NCBI RefSeq assembly: GCF_916858655.1 | Contig: NZ_CAKASL010000001.1 | Span: 1,426,001-1,490,000 of the forward strand | Reading direction: 5' to 3' | Length of the DNA stretch: 64,000 bases | Origin: Aeromicrobium sp. Leaf350 | GTDB taxonomy: Bacteria; Actinomycetota; Actinomycetes; Propionibacteriales; Nocardioidaceae | In this document: positions 57,803 through 64,000 of the stretch, piece by piece | How the letters are laid out: each line of letters begins with the position of its first letter | Numbering within the stretch: position 1 is the first letter of the stretch | Position numbers and translations under genes: made by a program | Notes under the pieces: generated by a model | Told to the model about the DNA's origin: nothing | What the model saw: the letters and a program-made list of their open reading frames with translations, nothing else | Database searches by the model: none

Positions 57803-58996
57803 GTGAAGCTGCTCGTCCACGACTTCAGCGGGCACCCGTTCCAGGTCCAGCTCAGCCGGGAGCTCGCCCGGAGGGGGCACGACGTCGTCCACTCCAGCTG
57901 CGACGCCTACGTCTCCGGCAAGGGCGCCCTCGTCGCCGAGCCGGGTGAGTCGATCGTGTTCGAGACGATCGGCGACGGTCTCGTCTTCGACAAGCTCCGT
58001 TTCGCCAAGCGCCTCCTGGTCGAGGTGCGGCTCGGCTTCGAGCTCGTGCGCCACGTGCGCTCGCACCGCCCCGACGTCGCCGTGCTGTCGAACGTGCAGA
58101 TCCCGACCCTCACGATCTTTGCCTTCGCGATGTTGTTCGTGCGCATCCCCTGGGTGCTCTGGCACCAGGACGTGTACGCCGTCGCCGTCCGCTCCTTCGC
58201 GGGCGACAAGCTCTCGCGCGGCTTCACCGCCGTCGCCTCGGTCTTCGAGATCGCCGAGAAGTGGTGCTCGCGCCGCGCCGTCGCGGTCGTCGCGATCTCC
58301 GACGCGTTCGTGCCTGTGCACGAGAAGTGGGGCACGGCCGACAAGGTCACCGTCATCCCCAACTGGGCCCCGCTGGACGAGATCGTGCCGGTCGAGCGCA
58401 AGAACGACTGGTCGGTCGAGCAGGGCGTCGAGGAGACGCTGACGCTGCTGTACTCCGGAACCCTGGGGCTCAAGCACGACCCGTCGCTGCTGGTCGCGCT
58501 GACGCGTCAGGTGCGCGACGCGGGCGTCGACGCCGAGCTCGTCGTGGTCAACGAGGGCCCCGCGGTCGAGGTCATCCGCGACGAGGCCCAGCGCCTCGAC
58601 GTGCCGGTGAAGCTGCTGCCGTACCAGCCGTACGAGCGACTTCCGGAGGTGCTGGGCTCCGGCGACGTCCTCCTGGTGCTGCTCGACCAGCGCGCCGGCG
58701 CCTTCTCGGTGCCGTCCAAGACGCTCTCCTACCTCTGCGCAGGCCGGCCGATCCTGGGGCTGATGCCGCTCGAGAACGCCGCGTCCTCGCTGGTCGAGCG
58801 CGCCGGCGGAGCGGTGTTCGTGCCGCAGGCCGAGTCCATCCCCGCGGCCGGAGCCTGGGTCGCCGAGATCCTGGCCGACCAGTCCCGTCGCACGCAGGTC
58901 GGCGTCGCCAGCCGCGACCTCGCCGAGGCGGAGTTCACGGCCGAGCGGTGCATCGACCGCTTCGAGACCCTGCTCTCCGGGATCGCCGACCGATGA
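57803..58996 (+). CDS. Glycosyltransferase family 4 (WbuB-like)
   Basis: The 397-residue product is a GT-B glycosyltransferase: VHDFSGHPFQVQLSRELARRGHDVVHS at the N-terminus; WHQDVYAVAV; VVAISDAFVPVHEKWGTADKVTVIPNWAPLDEI; and the donor-binding domain LLYSGTLGLKHDP...PYERLPEVLGSGDVLLVLLDQRAGAFSVPSKTLSYLCAGRPILG. It adds a sugar to a lipid-linked acceptor in the cytoplasm. GGGAGGAGG precedes the GTG at 57803. It is first of a three-gene operon with a phosphoglycosyl transferase. Confidence 0.9.
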   Translation: MKLLVHDFSGHPFQVQLSRELARRGHDVVHSSCDAYVSGKGALVAEPGESIVFETIGDGLVFDKLRFAKRLLVEVRLGFELVRHVRSHRPDVAVLSNVQIPTLTIFAFAMLFVRIPWVLWHQDVYAVAVRSFAGDKLSRGFTAVASVFEIAEKWCSRRAVAVVAISDAFVPVHEKWGTADKVTVIPNWAPLDEIVPVERKNDWSVEQGVEETLTLLYSGTLGLKHDPSLLVALTRQVRDAGVDAELVVVNEGPAVEVIRDEAQRLDVPVKLLPYQPYERLPEVLGSGDVLLVLLDQRAGAFSVPSKTLSYLCAGRPILGLMPLENAASSLVERAGGAVFVPQAESIPAAGAWVAEILADQSRRTQVGVASRDLAEAEFTAERCIDRFETLLSGIADR

Positions 58997-59006
58997 GCCG
59001 ACCGTC

Positions 59007-59726
59007 ATGAGCACCGTGCACGTCGTGATCGGACCGCGCACCCAGGTGGGCGCCGCCCTCCTGGAGCAGCTGGCCGGGCAGGACGTGGTGGCCGTCGCCC
59101 GCCACGACCGCGACGTGCAGGCGCTGGGCACCCTGGCCGAGGCTCGCGTCGCGCTGTCCGCCGACGCCGCCGGCGTCATCGCTCCCGGCACCGACCTGGC
59201 CGTGCACGTGTGCGCGCTCGGCCCGATCCACCCCGAGGACCCGACGCCCGACGACGCCACCCACTTCGACGCCGAGCTGGCCGCGATCGACGCCCTGGTC
59301 GGCGCGACGACCGGTCGGGTCCGCATCGTGCTGGTCTCGACCGTGATCGCCCTGGCCCCGACCCCGGACCGTCGTCTGTACGGCGGCTGGAAGAACCTCG
59401 CCGAGGAGCACCTCGACCGCCTGGCCCTGCGCCACGGCGACCGGTGCTCCGTCACGGTCCTGTACCCGGGCCGGATCATCGCGCCGTCGGAGCGTCAGGG
59501 GCTCGGAGATCGCCTCTCCTCGACCTTCCAGAAGGTTGCCAGACGAATGCTCGCTGAAACCTCCCGTTCACCCCGTCGGGCCATCATCGGAGTGGACGCA
59601 AAACTTTGGACGGCACTTCGGGCCATGTCGCTCGTTGTGCATGTCGTGCGTCCTTCACGCACACCGAAGCTGACAACGTCGTCGCCCTCCACCTCGACCC
59701 CCCATCGACAAGAGGCACCAGAATGA
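59007..59726 (+). CDS. NAD-dependent epimerase/dehydratase-like protein, divergent
   Basis: The 239-residue product begins VHVVIGPRTQVGAALLEQLAGQDVVAVARHD, which has the shape of a Rossmann fold but the usual GxxGxxG reads GPRTQVG. Later VRIVLVSTVIALAPTPDRRLYGGWKNLAEEHLDRL resembles the extended-SDR active region, with Tyr in RLYGGWK where YxxxK is expected. Catalysis is therefore possible. The last 40 residues are basic and Ser/Thr/Pro-rich. It follows the glycosyltransferase by 10 bp and overlaps the sugar transferase start by 4 bp. Confidence 0.65.
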   Translation: MSTVHVVIGPRTQVGAALLEQLAGQDVVAVARHDRDVQALGTLAEARVALSADAAGVIAPGTDLAVHVCALGPIHPEDPTPDDATHFDAELAAIDALVGATTGRVRIVLVSTVIALAPTPDRRLYGGWKNLAEEHLDRLALRHGDRCSVTVLYPGRIIAPSERQGLGDRLSSTFQKVARRMLAETSRSPRRAIIGVDAKLWTALRAMSLVVHVVRPSRTPKLTTSSPSTSTPHRQEAPE

Positions 59727-60463
59727 TTCGCAAGCGTTTGCTCGACCTGGCACTGGTCGCGCTCTCGGCCGTCGTGTGGGTGCCCGTCCTGCTCGTGGCC
59801 AGTCTCGCCGTCCTCATCACCGAGGGCCGTCCGGTCTACTACCGTTCCAACCGCCGCGTCTCCGTCGACCACGTCATGAAGGTCGTCAAGTTCCGCACCA
59901 TGGTGCGCAACGCCGACAAGATCGTGAACCGCGACACCGTGCCCGTCGAGGCCCAGGTCCGCTTCCTCAACATCCCGCCGGACTCGCCGCTGTACACGCG
60001 CGTCGGACGCTTCCTCGAGGGTGTCGGCCTGACCGAGATCCCGCAGCTGGTCCACGTCATCAGCGGCCGCATGTCGCTGATCGGCAACCGTCCGCTGCCC
60101 GAGAACGTGCAGAACATGCTGCGCGAGGAGTTCCCGCACGCCGACGACCGGTTCCTGACCCCGTCCGGGCTCACGGGTCCCGCGCAGCTCGTCGGACGCC
60201 AGGCCCTGACCGACGACGAGCGCCTCACCATCGAGACGGCCTACTGCCGGGCGGCGATGCGCGGCTACTCGATCCGCCTCGATCTGGCCATCCTCTTCTC
60301 GACCGTCTTCATCGTCCTGCACGTCAAGAAGCCGATGAACTACCTCGAGGTCGAGGCGATAATCAACCGGTACAGCCGCGTGCGCACCATGGTGCTCGAG
60401 ACGTCGCCCGAGCCCAGCCCCGCGGCCGTCGCCGTCGACCTCCCGCAGGAGCAGGTCGGCTGA
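59723..60463 (+). CDS. Sugar transferase (monotopic phosphoglycosyl transferase family, short form)
   Basis: The 246-residue product has one re-entrant N-terminal membrane helix (about 5-32) and the bacterial sugar transferase domain: VKFRTMVRNADK, VGRFLEGVGLTEIPQLVHVISGRMSLIGNRPLPENV, GLTGPAQLVGR. It would attach the first sugar-phosphate to undecaprenyl phosphate. Where most members have the catalytic Asp-Glu pair (DELPQ), this protein has Thr-Glu (TEIPQ), so mechanism or activity may differ. The start overlaps the previous gene (ATGA). No flippase or polymerase gene is in the window. Confidence 0.85.
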   Translation: MIRKRLLDLALVALSAVVWVPVLLVASLAVLITEGRPVYYRSNRRVSVDHVMKVVKFRTMVRNADKIVNRDTVPVEAQVRFLNIPPDSPLYTRVGRFLEGVGLTEIPQLVHVISGRMSLIGNRPLPENVQNMLREEFPHADDRFLTPSGLTGPAQLVGRQALTDDERLTIETAYCRAAMRGYSIRLDLAILFSTVFIVLHVKKPMNYLEVEAIINRYSRVRTMVLETSPEPSPAAVAVDLPQEQVG

Positions 60464-60500
60464 ACCCGGTCGGACCCTGGTCCGACCGCACCGGCGTCCG

Positions 60501-61355
60501 TCAGGAAGCCGGCTCCCACGTGCTGCCGTCCTCGGACCGCACCACCGTGTCGCCGACCACCGCGACGAAGCCGGTGGCGCTCTGCGCGAGCAGGGCCGGA
60601 CCGTCGGCCGGTTCCTCGCTCGCGCAACCCAGCAGCACGGGCGAGCCGTCCTCGATGCGCAGCGCGGCCACCGCGCAGCCGTCGACGGGCGCCAGCACGA
60701 CGAGACCGTCGTCCGTCCGGGCCAGAGTGGTGAGCCCGGCGACCGTGGTCACGGTCTGCCAGCTCGCGCCGTCGTCCTGCGACGAACTGACGGTGCCGTC
60801 CGCGCAGCCGACGACGCCCGAGGTGCCTTCGGCCGCGTAGGTGACCGGCGGGCATCCGGGATCGGTCGCGCCGGCCGGAGTGGTCAGCGTCGCCGCGCCG
60901 GGGGTCAGGTGCCATCGACGGATCGGGCCGGGCGGATCGACCCACTCCGTGCTCCCGGCGCTCAGCAGCACCTCGACGGGCGCGCAGTCAGCGTCCGCAC
61001 CGATGACGTACACGTCGCCCGCGTCGTTCACGTCCAGGCGGAGCAGCTCGGTGACGCCGGGGTCGAGCTCGTCGCGGGTGCCGCCGACGAGCCGGTCGAG
61101 CGTCACGGGGGTTCCCTCGGAGCACGAACCACGTCCACCCCAGACCACCAGGGCATCGGCGCTGTCCACCAGTCCCGGCACCGCGGCGGACGGCGCGGGC
61201 GGAGCGGTGGGCTCCGGGGTGGCCGAGCTCGTCGGTGCCGCCGTCGGCGGGGCATCGTCGGACCCGCCGGACAGGTGCCGCAGCATGATGCCGACGAGAA
61301 CGGCGTCGACGACGAGGAACACCGCCAACCACCGCCACGTGCGCTGCGTCGTCAT
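60501..61355 (-). CDS. Membrane-anchored exported protein with BNR/Asp-box motif
   Basis: The 284-residue product has one N-terminal membrane helix (about 8-26), a Pro/Thr/Ala-rich linker (35-60) and a beta-rich domain with an Asp-box SSSQDDGASWQTV and several Cys pairs (RGSCSEG, ADCAPV, PGCPPV, VGCADG, DGCAV, LGCASE). It looks like a small extracellular beta-propeller stabilised by disulfides. No catalytic signature is seen. I prefer the ATG at 61355 (GAGGA upstream) to the ATG at 61373. Convergent with the sugar transferase gene. Confidence 0.6.
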   Translation of the reverse strand: MTTQRTWRWLAVFLVVDAVLVGIMLRHLSGGSDDAPPTAAPTSSATPEPTAPPAPSAAVPGLVDSADALVVWGGRGSCSEGTPVTLDRLVGGTRDELDPGVTELLRLDVNDAGDVYVIGADADCAPVEVLLSAGSTEWVDPPGPIRRWHLTPGAATLTTPAGATDPGCPPVTYAAEGTSGVVGCADGTVSSSQDDGASWQTVTTVAGLTTLARTDDGLVVLAPVDGCAVAALRIEDGSPVLLGCASEEPADGPALLAQSATGFVAVVGDTVVRSEDGSTWEPAS

Positions 61356-61435
61356 CTCGTCCTCGTCGATCATTCCCTCGCACGGCAGGCTAGCCCAGCC
61401 GGGCCGGAGCGGCAGCGGAAATGCCGGTGCTTGAT

Positions 61436-61484
61436 GACAGACTCAGCCCCCGCAGCAGAGAGCGCTGCGGGGGCTGAGTCTGTC
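61436..61484 (-). terminator. Terminator after tRNA-Ser(GCT)
   Basis: A perfect 21-bp stem (61436-61456 with 61464-61484; arm begins GACAGACTCAGCCCCCGCAG) with a 7-nt loop ends 3 bp from the tRNA 3' end. Confidence 0.88.
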
Positions 61485-61486
61485 GG

Positions 61487-61573
61487 CGGAGGTGGCGGGA
61501 TTTGAACCCGCGAGAGGTTTGAACCTCAACCCGCTTAGCAGGCGGGCGCACTAGGCCACTATGCGACACCTCC
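61487..61573 (-). tRNA. tRNA-Ser (GCT)
   Basis: On the minus strand: acceptor GGAGGTG/CACCTCC, anticodon stem CCCGC/GCGGG with loop CTGCTAA (anticodon GCT), long variable arm, T-arm GCGGG-TTCAAAT-CCCGC, discriminator G. CCA is not encoded. Reads AGC/AGU codons. Confidence 0.95.
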
Positions 61574-61655
61574 ATGCCGCCACCCGCGGGTGGCAACCCC
61601 GCCACGATACCGACACCGCACCGCTCAGGACCAATCGGGCTCCAGCGGGCGTCGT

Positions 61656-62084
61656 TCAGCCGAAGCGGGTGTAGCCGTGGGCCGAGTTGAGGCGGTCGTA
61701 CACCTCGCGCAGGAACGTCTCGCGGGAGCCCGGCTCGATCATGCGCAGGTCGACGCGGGCCGTTCCCTCACCCGTCAGCACCAGGAAGCCCGCGTCGAGC
61801 GTGACGTCGTCGACCTGCTTCCACGCCGCGCGCGTGCGCGGACGGGCGACCATGAACCCTCGCTCGTCGAACCGGGCGATGACCGGCGGGCGGAAGGCGA
61901 ACCGCAGCGCGAGCAGCAGGGCCAGGACGGCAAGCCCCCCGGCCACCGCGGCCGCGACCGTGCGCCACGTCGCGTCGTCCGCCAGCAGGAAGGCGGCGAA
62001 CACCAGGACGCCCGTGGCGATCGTGAAGGCACCGGTCGCGACGAGCGCCGGACCACGACCGAGCCGGTAGGTGGACGACGACAT
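61656..62084 (-). CDS. Membrane protein with two helices and PH-like domain, hypothetical
   Basis: The 142-residue product has two membrane helices (about 13-34 and 40-62) followed by a small beta domain, PPVIARFDERGFMVARPRTRAAWKQVDDVTLDAGFLVLTG, of the PH-like type found in short actinobacterial membrane proteins. It ends with a helix. The ATG at 62084 gives the shortest frame with a complete hydrophobic region. Function unknown. Located between two tRNA-Ser genes on the same strand. Confidence 0.65.
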   Translation of the reverse strand: MSSSTYRLGRGPALVATGAFTIATGVLVFAAFLLADDATWRTVAAAVAGGLAVLALLLALRFAFRPPVIARFDERGFMVARPRTRAAWKQVDDVTLDAGFLVLTGEGTARVDLRMIEPGSRETFLREVYDRLNSAHGYTRFG

Positions 62085-62134
62085 GCGCCCCAGCATAGGA
62101 GGCCGCCGCGAGCACGCCCTCACCCGGAGTGGCC

Positions 62135-62199
62135 TCCAGATGTGTGCGCCAATCGACCTGTTCCGCCCCCGAGACGGTCGGTACGCGCACACATCTGGA
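62135..62199. repeat. Dispersed repeat family C, copy 2
   Basis: Arms TCCAGATGTGTGCG (62135-62148) and CGCACACATCTGGA (62186-62199) are perfect 14-bp inverted repeats. Inner CGACC (62154) pairs with GGTCG (62176). The 59-bp core (62138-62196) has the same length and the GTTCCG at the same offset as copy 1 at 53861. Confidence 0.85.
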
Positions 62200-62235
62200 A
62201 GGTCCCTCCGAGGGGCACCGCTTCGCGGCGGGTGG

Positions 62236-62325
62236 CAGAGGGGGCGGGATTCGAACCCGCGGCTGGGCTGTAGACCCAGCGACCGCTTTCAAGGCGGTTC
62301 CGATCGGCCGCTCCGGCACCCCTCC
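62236..62325 (-). tRNA. tRNA-Ser (TGA)
   Basis: On the minus strand: acceptor GGAGGGG/CCCCTCT (G-U at the first pair), anticodon stem ACCGC/GCGGT with loop CTTGAAA (anticodon TGA), long variable arm, T-arm GCGGG-TTCGAAT-CCCGC, discriminator G. Reads UCA and probably other UCN codons. The family C hairpin follows it. Confidence 0.95.
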
Positions 62326-62383
62326 TCGCCCTGGCACCAGGGCACCGGGACGAGGACAGTCTGTCACTCGGGCCGGCGCGGTG

Positions 62384-63436
62384 TCAGCGCAGGCCCGACC
62401 ACCGTGACGGCTCGACGCGGCGCGTGGACTCGACCCGACGTGCTGCCCGCTTGGTGCTCGGGGCGAGCACGAAGAGCGAGACCAGCCAGCCGACGACGAA
62501 GCCGATGACCGCGGAGTAGAGGATCGAGAGCCCGATGTACGTCGGGTAGGCGAGCGGCGAAACGAGCGCCGTCGTGACCGAGCTGGTCGCGAGCACCGCG
62601 AAGACGAGGATCCACCAGCCCTCACGCCGCTGCGACCGCAGGCGCAGCCCGACCACCAGCGCCGGGAACCCGGCGAACGCCTGCACGGGGCGCGGCACGC
62701 CGCCGATCGTCGTGCGCATCCAGTAGATGGCGCTGTCGATCGTGTTGATGACCGACGTCGAGCCGTAGCTGCGCACCGCGTACGTGTAGACGACCAGCAG
62801 CAGCAGCACGACGGCGACCGCCGCGAGGATCGCGAGGTGGTTGCGGCCCAGGCCGTGCAGGCCCTCCCCGAGCGCCCACACGAGACCCAGCACGACCAGC
62901 AACGACACGGCCACGACCGTGACGCTGAAGACCACGACGTTGACCTGCGCGTTCCAGGCCGCGACGCCGGCAGCGCCGCTGACCGCGATGCCCACGCTGA
63001 CGACGTACTCGCGCAACGTCGCCGCGACGCCCTCGGAGGGCAGCGTGAACACGACCGCGAGCACCGCACCCACGACGCCCGTGGCCGCGGCCGCCGCGGC
63101 GACGAGACCCGCGAGCTCGGTGACGGCCGCAGCGACGCCCAGCACGGCGACCAGGCTGACCCAGATGCGCATGTGCCCGCCGGCCCGGTGCACGAGCGCC
63201 GTGGTGAGGGCGATCGTCAGGAGCGCGGCGGACGGACGGTAGACGGCACTCGGCACGTCGACGGCGACGATCGAGAGGACGCTGCCGATCGCGCCGGCCA
63301 GGGCTGCCAGGGCGACGATCGCGCCGACCGATGCGGCCGAGCGCCGCGACTCCAGGCGGGGTGGGCGGACCTGCTGCTCGTACTCGGGCGGCACCGAGGC
63401 GTCGAGGCGACGCCGACCGGTGGCAGATCCGCTCAT
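62384..63436 (-). CDS. Multipass membrane protein, hypothetical
   Basis: The 350-residue product has a charged N-terminus of about 32 residues and about nine to ten hydrophobic helices spread from 35 to 325, followed by a basic tail. A periplasmic or cytoplasmic loop YAVRSYGSTSVINTIDSAIYWMRTTIGGVPRPVQAF is the only distinctive part. No transporter signature is recognised. Its ATG overlaps the stop of the nitrilase-family gene upstream (ATGA), so the two are co-translated. Confidence 0.6.
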   Translation of the reverse strand: MSGSATGRRRLDASVPPEYEQQVRPPRLESRRSAASVGAIVALAALAGAIGSVLSIVAVDVPSAVYRPSAALLTIALTTALVHRAGGHMRIWVSLVAVLGVAAAVTELAGLVAAAAAATGVVGAVLAVVFTLPSEGVAATLREYVVSVGIAVSGAAGVAAWNAQVNVVVFSVTVVAVSLLVVLGLVWALGEGLHGLGRNHLAILAAVAVVLLLLVVYTYAVRSYGSTSVINTIDSAIYWMRTTIGGVPRPVQAFAGFPALVVGLRLRSQRREGWWILVFAVLATSSVTTALVSPLAYPTYIGLSILYSAVIGFVVGWLVSLFVLAPSTKRAARRVESTRRVEPSRWSGLR

Positions 63437-64000
63437 GTCCGGTCTCCTCGCGGGGGGATGCGTCGGTTGGCCAGCGACGGGTTGGTCGCGCGCGTGCGTC
63501 CCGGCTCGTCCGGGTCCAGCACGGCGGACAGGGTCTCGTCGCCCTCACCCGCCTCGACCACGATAGAGCCCGACGGATCGAGCACGAGCGAGTGTCCCGT
63601 GTAGCGCCGACCACCCTGCGCCGCCGCCAGGACGTGCACCGTGTTCTCGATGGCGCGAGCCGTCAGCAGCGTGCGCCAGTGGTGCAGCTTGCCCTCGCCG
63701 GCGACCCACGCGGCGGGGATCACGAGCGTGTCGGCGCCCGCGTCGACGAGGAGGCGGGCGAGCTCGGGGAAGCGGAGGTCGTAGCAGGTCATCAGGCCGA
63801 TCGTGCGGCCCGCGACCTCGATCGTCACCGGGCTCAGCTCGCCCGCGGAGAGCCGGTCGGACTCGCGATAGCCGAACGAGTCGTAGAGGTGGATCTTCCG
63901 GTACGTGGCGGTGAGCCCGCCGTCGGGACCGACGACCACGAGAGTGTTGAACGGCGGGGCGTCCTCCCGCTTCTCGAACGAGCCGGCGACCACGGTCGCG
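63433..64000 (-). CDS. Carbon-nitrogen hydrolase (nitrilase superfamily), N-terminus outside the window
   Basis: The visible 189 codons contain the catalytic Lys (TYRKIHLYDSFGYRESD) and nucleophile Cys (GLMTCYDLRFPELARLL) of the nitrilase fold; the catalytic Glu lies upstream, outside the window. WVAGEGKLHHWRTLLTARAIENTVHVLAAAQGG and YTGHSLVLDPSG are also family-typical. The best match by eye is the omega-amidase/deaminated-glutathione amidase branch. It overlaps the membrane protein gene by 4 bp. Confidence 0.9.
   Translation of the reverse strand, partial: ATVVAGSFEKREDAPPFNTLVVVGPDGGLTATYRKIHLYDSFGYRESDRLSAGELSPVTIEVAGRTIGLMTCYDLRFPELARLLVDAGADTLVIPAAWVAGEGKLHHWRTLLTARAIENTVHVLAAAQGGRRYTGHSLVLDPSGSIVVEAGEGDETLSAVLDPDEPGRTRATNPSLANRRIPPRGDRT

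Overview
The window is high-GC DNA with dense genes, many 4-base ATGA or 1-base TGATG gene overlaps, frequent GTG starts and many apparently leaderless genes. This is typical of an actinobacterium. The gene families fit Nocardioidaceae (Aeromicrobium/Nocardioides-like), but that is an inference; no rRNA or marker gene settles it. The grouping of tRNA-Ser(GCT), tRNA-Ser(TGA), tRNA-Arg(ACG), tadA and upp resembles origin-proximal regions of other Actinobacteria (also inference).

Region 1 (1-5914) looks like the right end of an integrative element abutting the 3' end of tRNA-Ser(CGA). From the left it holds a coupled leftward operon for an envelope apparatus (lipoprotein, exported Cys-rich protein, SAF-domain protein of CpaB type, start of a ParA/MinD-like ATPase). 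Then come an AlpA-like excisionase, a tyrosine integrase, and a two-gene module: HTH plus ImmA-type metalloprotease, and a PIN-like nuclease.

Region 2 (5915-29500) is chromosomal housekeeping and stress: tRNA-Ser(CGA), a membrane HtrA-like protease, a PadR/membrane-protein pair, a surface protein and secreted alkaline phosphatase, an aldo/keto reductase, an FMN reductase with its flavin-dependent oxidoreductase, tadA, upp, pntAB, and a bacteriophytochrome fused to a SpoIIE phosphatase that overlaps an anti-sigma-factor antagonist. SDR, enoyl-CoA hydratase and small membrane or lipoprotein genes follow.

Region 3 (29500-46300) has menB divergent from an ArsR/SRPBCC pair, an SDR with a TetR-type operator, an ACT protein, a D-amino-acid-dehydrogenase-like flavoprotein, a two-component system with two PepSY proteins that appear to form one regulon (CTGAAG boxes at the same distance from three start codons), a ferredoxin-reductase-like protein, a GAF-ANTAR regulator, an SNF2 helicase, and a TetR/reductase divergent pair with tandem operators.

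Region 4 (46316-53165) is a seven-gene leftward catabolic operon: SCP2 protein, acyl-CoA synthetase, cytochrome P450, SDR, aldehyde dehydrogenase, ferredoxin and ferredoxin reductase. All genes overlap or nearly so, and a divergent TetR gene shares a 21-bp palindrome with it. Together they suit hydroxylation, stepwise oxidation and CoA activation of a hydrophobic substrate.

Region 5 (53900-64000) holds GNAT and 2-oxoglutarate oxygenase genes, tRNA-Arg(ACG), an MFS exporter, a three-gene polysaccharide-initiation operon behind a structured leader, tRNA-Ser(GCT), tRNA-Ser(TGA), membrane proteins and a truncated nitrilase-family gene.

Three dispersed intergenic repeat families are visible: CTCGCGAG-type inverted elements, a GGTTTCGAGGCTCG/CACCTCAACCACCGG family, and two 59-bp elements bounded by AGATGTGTG inverted repeats. 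Several copies supply the stop codon of the adjacent gene. No CRISPR array or rRNA was seen.
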